DNA from: Flavobacterium sp. N3904
GTDB taxonomy: Bacteria > Bacteroidota > Bacteroidia > Flavobacteriales > Flavobacteriaceae
Assembly (NCBI RefSeq): GCF_025947305.1
Contig: NZ_CP110009.1
Span: 310,001-374,000 of the forward strand
Reading direction: 5' to 3'
Length of the DNA: 64,000 nt
Shown here: piece after piece, positions 51,465 to 60,546 of the stretch
How positions within the stretch are numbered: position 1 is the stretch's first letter
How the letters are laid out: each line of letters starts with the position of its first letter
Made by a program: the position numbers and the translations under genes
Notes under the pieces: generated by a model
The model's database searches: none
What the model was told of the DNA's origin: nothing
What the model saw: only the letters and a program-made list of their open reading frames with translations

Positions 51465-54071
51465 TTGGCAACTAAAGATAAGACAGTTAAAGAGACTCCG
51501 TTAATGAAACAATACAACGAAATCAAGAGGAAATATCCGGATGCATGTTTGTTGTTTCGTGTAGGCGATTTTTATGAGACTTTTGGAGAAGACGCCGTTC
51601 GGGCTTCTAAAATTCTTGGAATAACATTAACCAAAAGAGGTGCAGGATCGGAAACAGAAACTGCCCTGGCCGGTTTTCCACATCATTCGATAAATACGTA
51701 TTTGCCAAAATTAGTCAAAGCTGGTCTTCGTGTCGCAATTTGTGATCAGCTTGAAGATCCAAAAATGACAAAAACGATTGTAAAACGTGGTGTTACAGAA
51801 TTGGTAACTCCAGGCGTTTCTATGAATGATGAAGTCTTGCAATCCAAAACCAATAACTTTTTGGCAGCTATTTATTTCGCCAATAAAACAATCGGAATTT
51901 CTTTTTTGGACGTGTCTACAGGAGAGTTTCTTACGGCTCAGGGAAATGCGGAGTATATTGACAAATTACTTCAGAATTTTAATCCAAGTGAGGTTTTGAT
52001 TCCGAAAAATAATAAAAGTGATTTTCGTGAAATTTTTGGTGAAGATTTTCATAATTTCTATTTAGAAGATTGGATTTTTAAAGAAGATTATGCTTTTGAA
52101 ACCTTAACCAAACATTTTCAAACGGTTTCACTAAAAGGTTTTGGAATCGAAGAATTAAACGAAGGAATCATTGCTTCGGGTGCCATTTTATATTACTTAT
52201 CCGAAACACAACACAATAGAGTACAGCACATTACATCTATTCAGCGAATTGCCGAAGATGCTTACGTCTGGATGGATCGATTTACCATACGCAATCTCGA
52301 ATTATATCATAGTTACAATCCAAATGCAGTCACACTTTTGGATGTGATTGACAAAACGCTTTCGCCAATGGGAGGACGTTTACTCAAACGTTGGCTGGCA
52401 TTACCATTAAAGGATAATAATAAAATCAAGAGCCGCCATCAGGTAGTGGCTTATTTAAAAGAAAACCAAGATATTCTAAAAAACATTCAATATCAAATCA
52501 AACAAATTTCGGATTTAGAGCGATTAATTTCCAAAATTGCCACAGGTAAAGTTTCCCCAAGGGAAGTGGTGTATTTGAAAGAGTCTTTAGATGCCATTAT
52601 TCCAATTAAAACTTTAGCGTTAGCGAGTCCTCAAGAAGCGGTAAAAGTAATTGGAGATAGTTTACACAGTTGTGATTTGTTGCGCGAAAAGATAAAAACC
52701 ACCCTGAATCAAGATGCTCCTGTGGCCGTTGCCAAAGGAAATGCAATAGCCAAGGGAATCAATGAAGAGTTGGACGATTTACGTGCTATTTCAACTTCAG
52801 GAAAACAATTTCTGGAAGGAATCGAAAAAAGAGAATCAGAACGAACAGGAATTTCTTCTTTGAAAATATCATTCAATAATGTTTTTGGATATTACATAGA
52901 AGTTCGAAATACCCATAAAGACAAAGTGCCTGCAGAATGGATTAGAAAACAAACATTGGTTAGCGCCGAACGTTATATTACCGAGGAGTTAAAAGAATAC
53001 GAAACCAAAATCCTTGGCGCCGAAGAAAAAATTCAAAAAATAGAATCCGATTTATTCGAACAATTAGTAAGTTGGATTGCCACTTACATCAAGCCTGTTC
53101 AAATGAATGCCAATTTAGTAGCACAATTGGACTGCTTGTGCTCCTTTACCCAATTGGCTATCGAAAATAAATATGTTTGCCCGGATTTAGATGAAACATT
53201 CGAACTGGACATCAAAAACGGAAGACACCCAGTCATCGAGAAGCAACTGCCAGTTGGAATGCCTTATATTGCCAATGATGTTTTCTTGGATAGAGAAACC
53301 CAACAGTTAATTATGATTACCGGACCAAACATGTCGGGTAAATCGGCAATATTGCGTCAAACCGCCTTAATTGTATTATTAGCCCAAATGGGAAGTTTTG
53401 TACCTGCCGAAAGTGTTCGAATGGGAATTGTAGACAAAATATTCACGAGAGTGGGTGCAAGTGATAATATTTCGATGGGCGAATCTACTTTTATGGTCGA
53501 AATGAACGAAACTGCCTCCATCCTAAATAATATTTCTGATAGAAGTCTGGTGCTGTTGGACGAAATTGGAAGAGGAACCAGCACCTACGATGGAATTTCA
53601 ATCGCATGGGCAATAGCGGAATTTTTACACGAACATCCTTCAAAACCCAAAACCTTATTTGCCACTCATTATCATGAATTGAATGAAATGAGCGAATCGT
53701 TACCTCGAATTCAGAATTACAATGTGTCCGTAAAGGAACTAAAAGACACAGTGCTTTTTATTCGAAAACTAGTAAAAGGAGGAAGTGCACACAGTTTTGG
53801 TATTCATGTCGCAAAAATGGCAGGAATGCCACAAATCGTTATTTTGAAAGCACAAAAAATGTTAAAGAAGCTAGAGAAAAACCATTCCAGCGATGCTCTT
53901 AACGGAATTAAAGCCGATAAGGAAGAAATGCAAATGAGCTTCTTTAATCTTGATGATCCACTCTTGGAAGAAATCAAAGATGAAATTGTAAATTTGGACA
54001 TTAACACCATTACTCCTGTTGAAGCTTTAATGAAACTCAACGAGATTAAACGAATGCTATCCAGAAAATAA
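51465..54071 (+). CDS. mutS: DNA mismatch repair protein MutS
   Basis: 868 residues, normal MutS length, starting with TTG (51465-51467): [20 protein letters not shown]. Starting at the first ATG, 13 codons in, would cut into the conserved mismatch-recognition domain. The Phe-x-Glu mismatch wedge is FYETF in [13 protein letters not shown]. The ATPase holds Walker [15 protein letters not shown], the [12 protein letters not shown]alker B/signature region and [12 protein letters not shown]. Recognises base mismatches and starts repair with MutL. It stands alone, and no mutL lies in the window. Confidence 0.96.
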   Translation: MATKDKTVKETPLMKQYNEIKRKYPDACLLFRVGDFYETFGEDAVRASKILGITLTKRGAGSETETALAGFPHHSINTYLPKLVKAGLRVAICDQLEDPKMTKTIVKRGVTELVTPGVSMNDEVLQSKTNNFLAAIYFANKTIGISFLDVSTGEFLTAQGNAEYIDKLLQNFNPSEVLIPKNNKSDFREIFGEDFHNFYLEDWIFKEDYAFETLTKHFQTVSLKGFGIEELNEGIIASGAILYYLSETQHNRVQHITSIQRIAEDAYVWMDRFTIRNLELYHSYNPNAVTLLDVIDKTLSPMGGRLLKRWLALPLKDNNKIKSRHQVVAYLKENQDILKNIQYQIKQISDLERLISKIATGKVSPREVVYLKESLDAIIPIKTLALASPQEAVKVIGDSLHSCDLLREKIKTTLNQDAPVAVAKGNAIAKGINEELDDLRAISTSGKQFLEGIEKRESERTGISSLKISFNNVFGYYIEVRNTHKDKVPAEWIRKQTLVSAERYITEELKEYETKILGAEEKIQKIESDLFEQLVSWIATYIKPVQMNANLVAQLDCLCSFTQLAIENKYVCPDLDETFELDIKNGRHPVIEKQLPVGMPYIANDVFLDRETQQLIMITGPNMSGKSAILRQTALIVLLAQMGSFVPAESVRMGIVDKIFTRVGASDNISMGESTFMVEMNETASILNNISDRSLVLLDEIGRGTSTYDGISIAWAIAEFLHEHPSKPKTLFATHYHELNEMSESLPRIQNYNVSVKELKDTVLFIRKLVKGGSAHSFGIHVAKMAGMPQIVILKAQKMLKKLEKNHSSDALNGIKADKEEMQMSFFNLDDPLLEEIKDEIVNLDINTITPVEALMKLNEIKRMLSRK

Positions 54072-54143
54072 TTTTTTTTTTATATTTAAAGCAATCGTTG
54101 TCAGAACGTTAAATTTTATCATGATTTTTTTTCTAAAAAAGGC

Positions 54144-54173
54144 TTGTGTAATTGAATAAATGTACTAAATTTG
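54144..54173 (+). promoter_or_regulatory. Promoter of the tRNA-Gly/tRNA-Leu unit
   Basis: TTG (54144-54146), a 19-bp spacer, then TAAATTTG (54166-54173), 50 nt before the tRNA-Gly 5' end. Confidence 0.8.
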
Positions 54174-54223
54174 CAACCGCAATACAAAACAAGTATCGCA
54201 GTTCGCTTTAGCGAATTGAGAAT

Positions 54224-54299
54224 GCGAAAATAGCTCAGTTGGTAGAGCGCGACCTTGCCAAGGTCGAGGTCGCGGGTTCGAGCCCCGTTTTTCGCTCCA
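54224..54299 (+). tRNA. tRNA-Gly (anticodon GCC)
   Basis: Cloverleaf with acceptor GCGAAAA/TTTTCGC, D arm AGCTCAGTTGGTAGAGC, anticodon stem CGACC/GGTCG enclosing TTGCCAA (anticodon GCC, reads GGC/GGT) and T arm GCGGGTTCGAGCCCCGT. CCA is encoded at 54297-54299. It is the second glycine isoacceptor in the window. Confidence 0.95.
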
Positions 54300-54311
54300 A
54301 CACCACATAAT

Positions 54312-54397
54312 GCTCGGATGGTGAAATTGGTAGACACGCTGGACTTAAAATCCAGTGAACAGCAATGTTCGTGCGGGTTCAAGTCCCGCTCTGAGTA
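54312..54397 (+). tRNA. tRNA-Leu (anticodon UAA), CCA not encoded
   Basis: An 86-base tRNA with the long variable arm of class II (TGAACAGCAATGTTCGT). The anticodon loop CTTAAAA between CTGGA and TCCAG gives TAA (reads TTA/TTG). The acceptor GCTCGGA pairs with TCTGAGT, allowing G-T pairs, and the discriminator is A. The next bases are CTA instead of CCA. It is 12 nt after tRNA-Gly and shares its promoter. Confidence 0.93.
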
Positions 54398-54400
54398 CTA

Positions 54401-54434
54401 AAAAGCTTCAAACTATGTTTGAAGCTTTTTTATT
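54401..54434 (+). terminator. Terminator of the tRNA-Gly/Leu unit
   Basis: AAAAGCTTCAAAC pairs with GTTTGAAGCTTTT around TAT and is followed by a T-run. Confidence 0.85.
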
Positions 54435-54529
54435 TATACAAAATCATGTCTGAATAAATTAGTTTTTATTTCAGTCTGCACATTTTTAAATCTAAAATTC
54501 TAAATTCTGCAATCTAAAATCTAAACTTT

Positions 54530-54877
54530 ATGGGCGCTTTTGTTATAAGTAAAAGGTTTGATGACCAGTATAAATTTGTATTTACTTCAAGAAAAGGAAA
54601 AGTAATCTTTACAAGTATGAGATATGAACTTAAATTCGAATGTGAAGAAGCGATAGAATATTTCAAAAACAACATCGAATTGGCAACTTTTACCAAATTC
54701 AAATCACCTGGTAATAAGTATTTTTTTAAGTTATTTTTGGACGGAGCCCAAATTGCATTAAGCAGAAAATACACAACTGAATTAAGAGTTCAAAAAGGAA
54801 TCGATGAAATCATAAAATACGCCTCAGTTTCTGAAATATTAGACTTTTCTGATGACGATCTAATTTTTACAGCTTGA
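54530..54877 (+). CDS. DUF1508 (YegP-like) protein
   Basis: 115 residues with two copies of the small beta-beta-alpha YegP/DUF1508 unit: FVISKRFDDQYKFVFTSRKG with KVIFTSMRYELKFECEEAIE, and FKSPGNKYFFKLFLDGAQIA with ALSRKYTTELRVQKGIDEII. No signal peptide, so cytoplasmic. Family function unknown. The TCTAAAAT-type repeat immediately upstream ends at the ATG. Confidence 0.8.
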   Translation: MGAFVISKRFDDQYKFVFTSRKGKVIFTSMRYELKFECEEAIEYFKNNIELATFTKFKSPGNKYFFKLFLDGAQIALSRKYTTELRVQKGIDEIIKYASVSEILDFSDDDLIFTA

Positions 54878-54928
54878 TATTTTTAAGACGCTCTTGTTAG
54901 AGCAAAAGCTGTTTTTAAAGCACAAAAA

Positions 54929-54962
54929 AAAGCTGCATACAAGTATACAGCTTATTTTTTCT
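54929..54962 (-). terminator. Terminator of the small lipoprotein gene
   Basis: On the minus strand AAGCTGTATAC pairs with GTATGCAGCTT around TT, allowing one mismatch, followed by a run of eight T. Confidence 0.7.
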
Positions 54963-54977
54963 TTTTGTAATTTGAAA

Positions 54978-55187
54978 TTACTTAGCTGGAGTTGCAGCAG
55001 GTGCAGCAGCTGGAGTTGCAACAGTATCAACAGTAGTAGTTGAATCAACAGCGATTACAGCAGAAGAATCAGTTACAACAGCAGTAGAATCTACAGTTGT
55101 AGTTTCAACTACTTCAGCATCAGCTTTTTTACAAGAAACAACAGTTAAAACAGCAACAACGGCTAAACTTAAAAATACTTTTTTCAT
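54978..55187 (-). CDS. Small low-complexity lipoprotein
   Basis: 69 residues. The signal MKKVFLSLAVVAVLTVVSCKK ends in a good lipobox (VVSC, Cys 19). The rest is almost only Thr, Val, Ala, Asp, Ser and Pro, ending AAPAATPAK, a disordered tail with no fold. Such proteins are common in Flavobacterium and probably sit in the envelope as abundant small lipoproteins. The -7 box is at 55224-55231 and a hairpin overlaps the downstream region. Function unknown. Confidence 0.75.
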   Translation of the reverse strand: MKKVFLSLAVVAVLTVVSCKKADAEVVETTTVDSTAVVTDSSAVIAVDSTTTVDTVATPAAAPAATPAK

Positions 55188-55223
55188 CTTAATTTAATAT
55201 AAAGGTTAATTATTAATTCGTGG

Positions 55224-55231
55224 CAAAGATA
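55224..55231 (-). promoter_or_regulatory. -7 promoter box of the small lipoprotein gene
   Basis: TATCTTTG on the minus strand, matching TAnnTTTG, 36 nt upstream of the ATG. Confidence 0.55.
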
Positions 55232-55435
55232 TAAAATTTTTAATACGTAAAATATTTTTTCATTTATTTTTTTAAAATTATTTTCTATCAGCACTTTAGC
55301 ACTTTGTAACAGAAATCTTTTAACATACATAATAACACGAAAAAAGATTGGAAATTTACAATATTCTGTATTATAATTGAAAAAATTATAGATTTTTTAA
55401 TTTCGCCAATATATGGGTTTTGTTATCAAAAAAAC

Positions 55436-56674
55436 TTAAATAGAAATTATTTTTGAAATTATACAACTAGTTGCCCCTTTATTACTTTGGACAAAATTGT
55501 TACAAATAATCCCCTTTTCGTCCCTTGCCTTTTTTGAATCAAGTAAATCATTAATAGCAAGTTCTAATTCCTCGTAATTAGAAACAGAAGTACAACCTCC
55601 CAACGCCACCAAAGCTGTTGCTTCTGCAAAATGAGAATAATTCGGCCCAATCACAATTGGAACACCAAAAGTAGCTGGCTCCAATATATTATGGACACCT
55701 GGATTACCAAATCCCCCTCCAACATAAGCTATATCAGCATAACTGTATATTTTGGTAAGAATTCCGACAGTATCAATTATAAACACATCATATTGCGATA
55801 AATCTTTATCCTCTTTTTCAGAAAATAAAACTACTTTATTTGCAATGCTTTTTTTCAATTGTTGAATTTGCTCCTTTTTTATATTGTGTGGAGCAATTAT
55901 AAATTTGACATTTTTTAAAGCACAATTATTAATAAAATCAATTAACAAAATTTCATCTTTTGGCCACGAACTCCCCACAACTATTGTCACACTATCCCCT
56001 TTAAATTTAGCTATAAAATCCAAGTGATTGTCTTTTTCTAAAATAGCCACTACCCTATCAAATCTAGTATCTCCCGAAACAGTAACGTTTGTCATTCCCA
56101 ATTGCGTTATAAGTCTTTTTGAATCCTTATTTTGAACAAAAAAGTGAGTGAATGTATCCAATGCTTTTCTGTAGAATTCACCATACCATTTAAAAAATAA
56201 TTGTTTTTCTCTAAAGATTCCCGAAATCAAATAAGTAGGTATGTTTTGTTTTCGAAGTTGATACAAATAGTTAATCCAAAACTCATACTTGATAAAGAAA
56301 ACAAGATCGGGATGCACTAATTCTAAAAACCGTTTCGCGTATTTTGGAGTGTCCAAAGGCAAATAGAGCGTCACATCGGCTACAGTATTGTTTTTTCGCA
56401 CTTCGTAACCTGAAGGAGAGAAAAAAGTAATTATAATTTTATGATCAGGATAGTTGTTTTTAATTTTTTCAATTACAGGCAAACCTTGTTCATACTCGCC
56501 TAAAGAAGCAGCGTGAAACCAGATGGTTTGATCCTGAGCAGCTATTTTTTGTTCCAAAATCTTAAAAACATCTTTTCTGCCGTCAACAAAAAGTTTCATT
56601 TTTGGACTGAAAAGCGCAATAATTTTTAATAAAAACTGGGCTATTCGAATAGTTAAATTATAAAGAAAATGCAT
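55436..56674 (-). CDS. waaA: 3-deoxy-D-manno-octulosonic acid (Kdo) transferase
   Basis: 412 residues, the usual length for WaaA/KdtA. It has an N-terminal membrane-associated segment, then WFHAASLGEYEQGLPVIEKI with the catalytic-site Glu of this family, KYEFWINYLYQLRKQNIPTY and LISGIFREKQLFFKWY. The C-terminal donor domain has VVGSSWPKDEILL and AYVGGGFGNPGVHNILEPA. It adds Kdo to lipid A precursor at the inner face of the inner membrane. It is divergent from the DegT aminotransferase gene. Confidence 0.93.
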   Translation of the reverse strand: MHFLYNLTIRIAQFLLKIIALFSPKMKLFVDGRKDVFKILEQKIAAQDQTIWFHAASLGEYEQGLPVIEKIKNNYPDHKIIITFFSPSGYEVRKNNTVADVTLYLPLDTPKYAKRFLELVHPDLVFFIKYEFWINYLYQLRKQNIPTYLISGIFREKQLFFKWYGEFYRKALDTFTHFFVQNKDSKRLITQLGMTNVTVSGDTRFDRVVAILEKDNHLDFIAKFKGDSVTIVVGSSWPKDEILLIDFINNCALKNVKFIIAPHNIKKEQIQQLKKSIANKVVLFSEKEDKDLSQYDVFIIDTVGILTKIYSYADIAYVGGGFGNPGVHNILEPATFGVPIVIGPNYSHFAEATALVALGGCTSVSNYEELELAINDLLDSKKARDEKGIICNNFVQSNKGATSCIISKIISI

Positions 56675-56946
56675 CGTTATTTTTTTTGTAAAAATACATT
56701 TTCTTTGTGTTATTTTATTCTTTAAAAAATGTTTAAATTTTGGTTCATCCCGACAGCTTACGAGGCATTTTTTATTTTATCGGAAAAATGTTTTTTATTA
56801 CGAGTTTCATTGCTTTAAACTCATTAAATAACTATTTTTGTTCCGCTTGTTTGAAATAGCAGAATTGTACTTAAATTTTGCACTAAGACAAGTTTTACTT
56901 CTATTAATTAGTTCTGTGAATGGCATGGAATATTAAAAAAGAATAC

Positions 56947-58077
56947 ATGAAAAAAATACAAATGGTTGACTTAAAAAGTCAATACGATAAAATCGCAGCA
57001 ACAGTAAACGCTTCGATTCAAGAAGTTTTGGACACCAACACTTATATCAACGGACCTCAGGTTCATGCATTTCAAAAATCACTAGAAGAATATTTAGATG
57101 TTAAGCACGTAATTCCATGTGCCAACGGAACCGATGCCTTACAAATCGCCATGATGGGATTGGACTTAAAACCGGGTGACGAAGTCATTACAGCCGATTT
57201 TACTTTTGCAGCCACTGTTGAAGTAATTGCTTTGTTGCAATTGACGCCAGTTTTGGTTGATGTGGATTTGGTAAACATGAACATCTCTATTGAAGCTATC
57301 AAAAAAGCAATTACACCAAAAACCAAAGCAATTGTTCCTGTTCATTTATTTGGTCGTGCCGCCAATATGGAAGCTATTATGGCTATTGCCAAAGAGCATA
57401 ATTTATATGTTATAGAAGATAATGCACAAGCCATTGGAGCCAATTGTAAATTCTCGGATGGAACAAAAAAGAAAGCAGGAACTATTGGGCATGTCTCTTC
57501 AACTTCTTTCTTTCCTTCAAAAAATCTAGGGTGTTATGGTGACGGTGGAGCAATTTTTACCAATGATGATGCTTTGGCACACAAACTACGCGGTATTGTA
57601 AATCACGGAATGTACGAGCGTTACCATCATGATGTTGTAGGAGTCAATTCTCGTTTGGATAGTATTCAAGCAGCGGTTCTTAATGCTAAGTTGCCCTTTT
57701 TAGATGATTACGGAAAAGCGAGACAAAACGCAGCCAGAAAATATACAGCTGCTTTTGAAGGACACAAAAATATTGTTGCTCCAAGTATTTGTGATAATTG
57801 TGATTGCCACGTTTTTCATCAATATACATTGCGAATTACAGATGCTGACAGAAACGGATTGATGCAGCATTTGCTGGACAAAGGAATTCCATGTGCGATT
57901 TACTATCCGATTCCTTTGCATTCTCAAAAAGCTTATTTGGATGTACGTTATAAAGAGGAAGATTTCCCAGTAACAAATCAACTCGTAAAGGAAGTTATTT
58001 CATTGCCGATGCATACCGAGTTAGACGATGAACAAATCAAATTTATAACGGATAGCGTTTTAGAATATTTAAAATAA
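56947..58077 (+). CDS. DegT/DnrJ/EryC1/StrS-family sugar aminotransferase
   Basis: 376 residues from the ATG at 56947 (MKKIQMVDLKSQYDKI), the usual opening. A start nine codons upstream at 56920 adds an unsupported tail. Fold-type I PLP enzyme with PCANGTDALQIAMMGLDLKP for the phosphate, and the Schiff-base Lys in SFFPSKNLGCYGDGGA. It converts a nucleotide keto-sugar to an amino-sugar. With waaA and galE next door it probably supplies LPS or surface polysaccharide; which sugar is not known. A -7-like TAGTTCTG (56909-56916) is one base off consensus. Confidence 0.92.
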   Translation: MKKIQMVDLKSQYDKIAATVNASIQEVLDTNTYINGPQVHAFQKSLEEYLDVKHVIPCANGTDALQIAMMGLDLKPGDEVITADFTFAATVEVIALLQLTPVLVDVDLVNMNISIEAIKKAITPKTKAIVPVHLFGRAANMEAIMAIAKEHNLYVIEDNAQAIGANCKFSDGTKKKAGTIGHVSSTSFFPSKNLGCYGDGGAIFTNDDALAHKLRGIVNHGMYERYHHDVVGVNSRLDSIQAAVLNAKLPFLDDYGKARQNAARKYTAAFEGHKNIVAPSICDNCDCHVFHQYTLRITDADRNGLMQHLLDKGIPCAIYYPIPLHSQKAYLDVRYKEEDFPVTNQLVKEVISLPMHTELDDEQIKFITDSVLEYLK

Positions 58078-58084
58078 TTTCCAT

Positions 58085-58116
58085 AGAAGACGCTATAAAT
58101 AGCGTCTTTTTTTTAT
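58085..58116 (+). terminator. Hairpin between aminotransferase and galE
   Basis: AGACGCTAT and ATAGCGTCT pair around AAAT with a T-run to 58116. It may reduce but not stop transcription into galE, which starts 11 nt later. Confidence 0.75.
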
Positions 58117-58126
58117 AAAAGCAAAT

Positions 58127-59140
58127 ATGAAAATACTAGTAACAGGAGGTTTAGGATTTATCGGTTCGCATACAGTTGTCGAATTACAAAACGAAGGTTT
58201 TGAAGTGGTAATTGTTGATAATCTATCCAATTCTTCGAAAGAAGTTTTAAAAGGAATTGTCTCAATTACTGGTAAAATGCCCCTATTCGAAAAATTGGAT
58301 TTGCGAGTAAAACAAAGTGTACAGGATTTTTTTAAAAAACACGACGATGTTGCTGGTGTAATACATTTTGCAGCATCCAAAGCTGTTGGAGAAAGCGTAG
58401 AAAATCCTTTATTGTATTATGAAAACAATATTGCTGCACTAGTATATATTTTGCAGGAATTAGAAAAAAAACCAAAAGCCAATTTTATTTTCAGTTCGTC
58501 TTGTACAGTTTACGGTCAAGCTGAAAAAATGCCAATTACCGAAAATGCTCCTTTACAACAACCAATGTCACCTTACGGGAATACCAAGAAAATAGGCGAA
58601 GAAATCATAAACGATGTAGCAAAAGCAACTAATATTAATGCAATATTGTTACGCTACTTCAACCCAATTGGATCTCATCCTTCTGCCGAAATTGGAGAAT
58701 TGCCACTAGGAGTCCCTCAAAATTTAGTGCCTTTTATAACTCAAACCGGTTTTGGTTTGCGCAAAGAATTATCTGTTTTTGGAAATGATTATCCTACGCC
58801 TGACGGAACCTGCATTCGGGATTATATACATGTAGTCGATTTGGCAAAAGCTCATGTAATTGCCTTACAACGTTTGTTAAACAATAAGAATCTGGATAAA
58901 GTAGAGACATTCAATCTGGGAACAGGAACAGGAAGTTCAGTTCTGGAAGTGATTCGAAGCTTTGAAAAAGTAAGTGGCAAAAAACTTCCCTATAAAATTG
59001 TTCCCCGCAGAGAAGGCGATATTACCGAAGCTTATGCTAATACCGATAAGGCCAATACCATATTGGGATGGAAAGCACAATCTTCGTTGGATGAAGCCAT
59101 GGCAAGTGCCTGGAAATGGGAACAGAAAATTAGAGGATAG
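58127..59140 (+). CDS. galE: UDP-glucose 4-epimerase
   Basis: 337 residues, standard length. An extended short-chain dehydrogenase: NAD-binding VTGGLGFIGSHT at the N-terminus, the catalytic Ser in FSSSCTVYGQ and the Tyr-x3-Lys pair in YGNTKKIGEE. The late segment RDYIHVVDLAKAHV and RREGDITEAYANTDKA are typical of GalE. Interconverts UDP-glucose and UDP-galactose for LPS and other glycans. Downstream of the aminotransferase on the same strand, but separated by a hairpin. Confidence 0.94.
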   Translation: MKILVTGGLGFIGSHTVVELQNEGFEVVIVDNLSNSSKEVLKGIVSITGKMPLFEKLDLRVKQSVQDFFKKHDDVAGVIHFAASKAVGESVENPLLYYENNIAALVYILQELEKKPKANFIFSSSCTVYGQAEKMPITENAPLQQPMSPYGNTKKIGEEIINDVAKATNINAILLRYFNPIGSHPSAEIGELPLGVPQNLVPFITQTGFGLRKELSVFGNDYPTPDGTCIRDYIHVVDLAKAHVIALQRLLNNKNLDKVETFNLGTGTGSSVLEVIRSFEKVSGKKLPYKIVPRREGDITEAYANTDKANTILGWKAQSSLDEAMASAWKWEQKIRG

Positions 59141-59168
59141 ATCTCAGAATGCAGATTTTAGAAAAACA

Positions 59169-59206
59169 AAATCCCAAACTATCAAAGATAATTTGGGATT
59201 TTTTTG
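59169..59206 (+). terminator. Terminator of galE
   Basis: AAAATCCCAAA pairs with TTTGGGATTTT with a T-run. It is flanked by TTTTAGA and TCTAAAAT motifs in inverted orientation, giving a larger symmetric element. Confidence 0.75.
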
Positions 59207-59228
59207 TTGTTATTCTGCAATCTAAAAT

Positions 59229-60101
59229 TTATGCATTAGCAGTCACAGCTTCTTTATCAATTTTTCCAATCAAACCAGCCAACACTTTTCCTGGACCAAC
59301 TTCGGTAAACAAAGTAGCGCCATCAGAAATCATTTGTTGAACTGATTGCGTCCAACGTACCGGAGCTGTCAATTGAATAATCAAGTTTTTCTTAATTTCA
59401 TTTGCATCAGAAACAGCAGTTGCCGTTACATTTTGATACACAGGACAAATCGGAGTTGAGAACGTAGTCGCTTCAATAGCAGCAGCCAGTTCTTCTCTTG
59501 CAGGTTCCATCATTGGAGAGTGAAAAGCACCTCCAACTGGCAATAATAAAGCACGTTTTGCACCAGCTGCTTTCATTGCTTCGCAGGCTTTTTCTACTGC
59601 TGATGTTTCTCCCGAAATCACCAATTGTCCAGGACAATTATAATTGGCAGCAACCACAACACCGTCGATTGATGCACAAACTTCTTCCACAATATTATCG
59701 GCCAATCCTAATACCGCTGCCATTGTAGAAGGTTTAATTTCACAGGCTTTTTGCATGGCTAAAGCACGTTGAGAAACCAATTTCAATCCGTCTTCAAAAG
59801 ACAAAGCACCATTGGCAACCAATGCCGAAAATTCACCCAATGAGTGTCCAGCAACCATTTCTGGTTTGAAATCTTCAAGATTTTTAGCCAAAATAACCGA
59901 GTGTAAAAAAACAGCTGGTTGTGTCACTTTGGTTTCTTTCAATTCTTCTGCCGTACCTTCAAACATAATGTCGGTAATGCGGAAACCTAAAATTTCATTT
60001 GCTTTTTCGAATAATTCCTTTGCTAATGGAGAGTTTTCATATAAGTCTTTGCCCATTCCTGTAAATTGCGCACCTTGACCTGGAAATACGTATGCCTTCA
60101 T
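59229..60101 (-). CDS. fabD: Malonyl-CoA:ACP transacylase
   Basis: 290 residues. It loads malonyl groups onto acyl carrier protein in fatty acid synthesis. The nucleophile Ser87 lies in VAGHSLGEFSAL, the N-terminal FPGQGAQFTGMGKDLYE is intact, and the catalytic His is in VGGAFHSPMME. The Gln in the TQPAVF segment and the late FTEVGPGKVLAGLI are also conserved. No other fab gene is adjacent. Strong promoter at 60169-60198. Confidence 0.95.
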   Translation of the reverse strand: MKAYVFPGQGAQFTGMGKDLYENSPLAKELFEKANEILGFRITDIMFEGTAEELKETKVTQPAVFLHSVILAKNLEDFKPEMVAGHSLGEFSALVANGALSFEDGLKLVSQRALAMQKACEIKPSTMAAVLGLADNIVEEVCASIDGVVVAANYNCPGQLVISGETSAVEKACEAMKAAGAKRALLLPVGGAFHSPMMEPAREELAAAIEATTFSTPICPVYQNVTATAVSDANEIKKNLIIQLTAPVRWTQSVQQMISDGATLFTEVGPGKVLAGLIGKIDKEAVTANA

Positions 60102-60168
60102 ATTTTTTATTTTTCTTAATGTTTAAAAAGTTTTAGGTTCTTAAAAGAGACGAACAAAAAACCATCTG

Positions 60169-60198
60169 CAAAAGTACTACTTTTTTTAGGAGCTGCAA
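60169..60198 (-). promoter_or_regulatory. Promoter of fabD
   Basis: On the minus strand TTG (60196-60198), a 19-bp spacer and TACTTTTG (60169-60176). The -7 box lies 68 nt before the fabD ATG. Confidence 0.8.
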
Positions 60199-60395
60199 TT
60201 TTTTGAGTATCAAGAACAAATTTTCTGCCTCTGGCAGCAATCAGATTTCCAGATCTTTTGTCTGTTAAAAAAGTGTTCGGAAAAGTTTTTTATTTCCATT
60301 AGCAGAAAATATTCCTCCTTTCTTTTTTAGAAAAAGAATAAATAAATACTAGATGTAATATATTTAAAATCAAATTTTTACATGTTTTTTATTTG

Positions 60396-60403
60396 TATAT
60401 TTG
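60396..60403 (+). promoter_or_regulatory. -7 promoter box of the GH130/glycosyltransferase operon
   Basis: A perfect TATATTTG, about 143 nt upstream of the GH130 ATG. No good -33 box, which fits a promoter that needs an activator. Confidence 0.5.
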
Positions 60404-60546
60404 GTAGTATTTTTTATCTAAAAAAAGCAGTCTTTTTTGCGTTTCTTTTGAATAAGCACTGCTATAGGGCGTAATAAATTGGCACTAACTTTTTACAACA
60501 ACCAAAATACGCTTAGTTAATGTATTATAATTAAAAAAATAATTCG

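Larger units (their letters stand above)
60102..60546. other. Intergenic region with two divergent promoters and a long leader
   Basis: 445 bases between divergent fabD and the GH130 operon. The fabD promoter is at 60169-60198 and a -7 box for the GH130 operon at 60396-60403, leaving about 140 nt of leader before the GH130 ATG at 60547. Within the leader AGCAGT (near 60426) can pair with ACTGCT (near 60458). I see no small gene. Confidence 0.6.

Noticed and set aside
54119..54382. An 87-residue minus-strand open frame
   Set aside because: It lies over the tRNA-Gly and tRNA-Leu genes and is a shadow of them.
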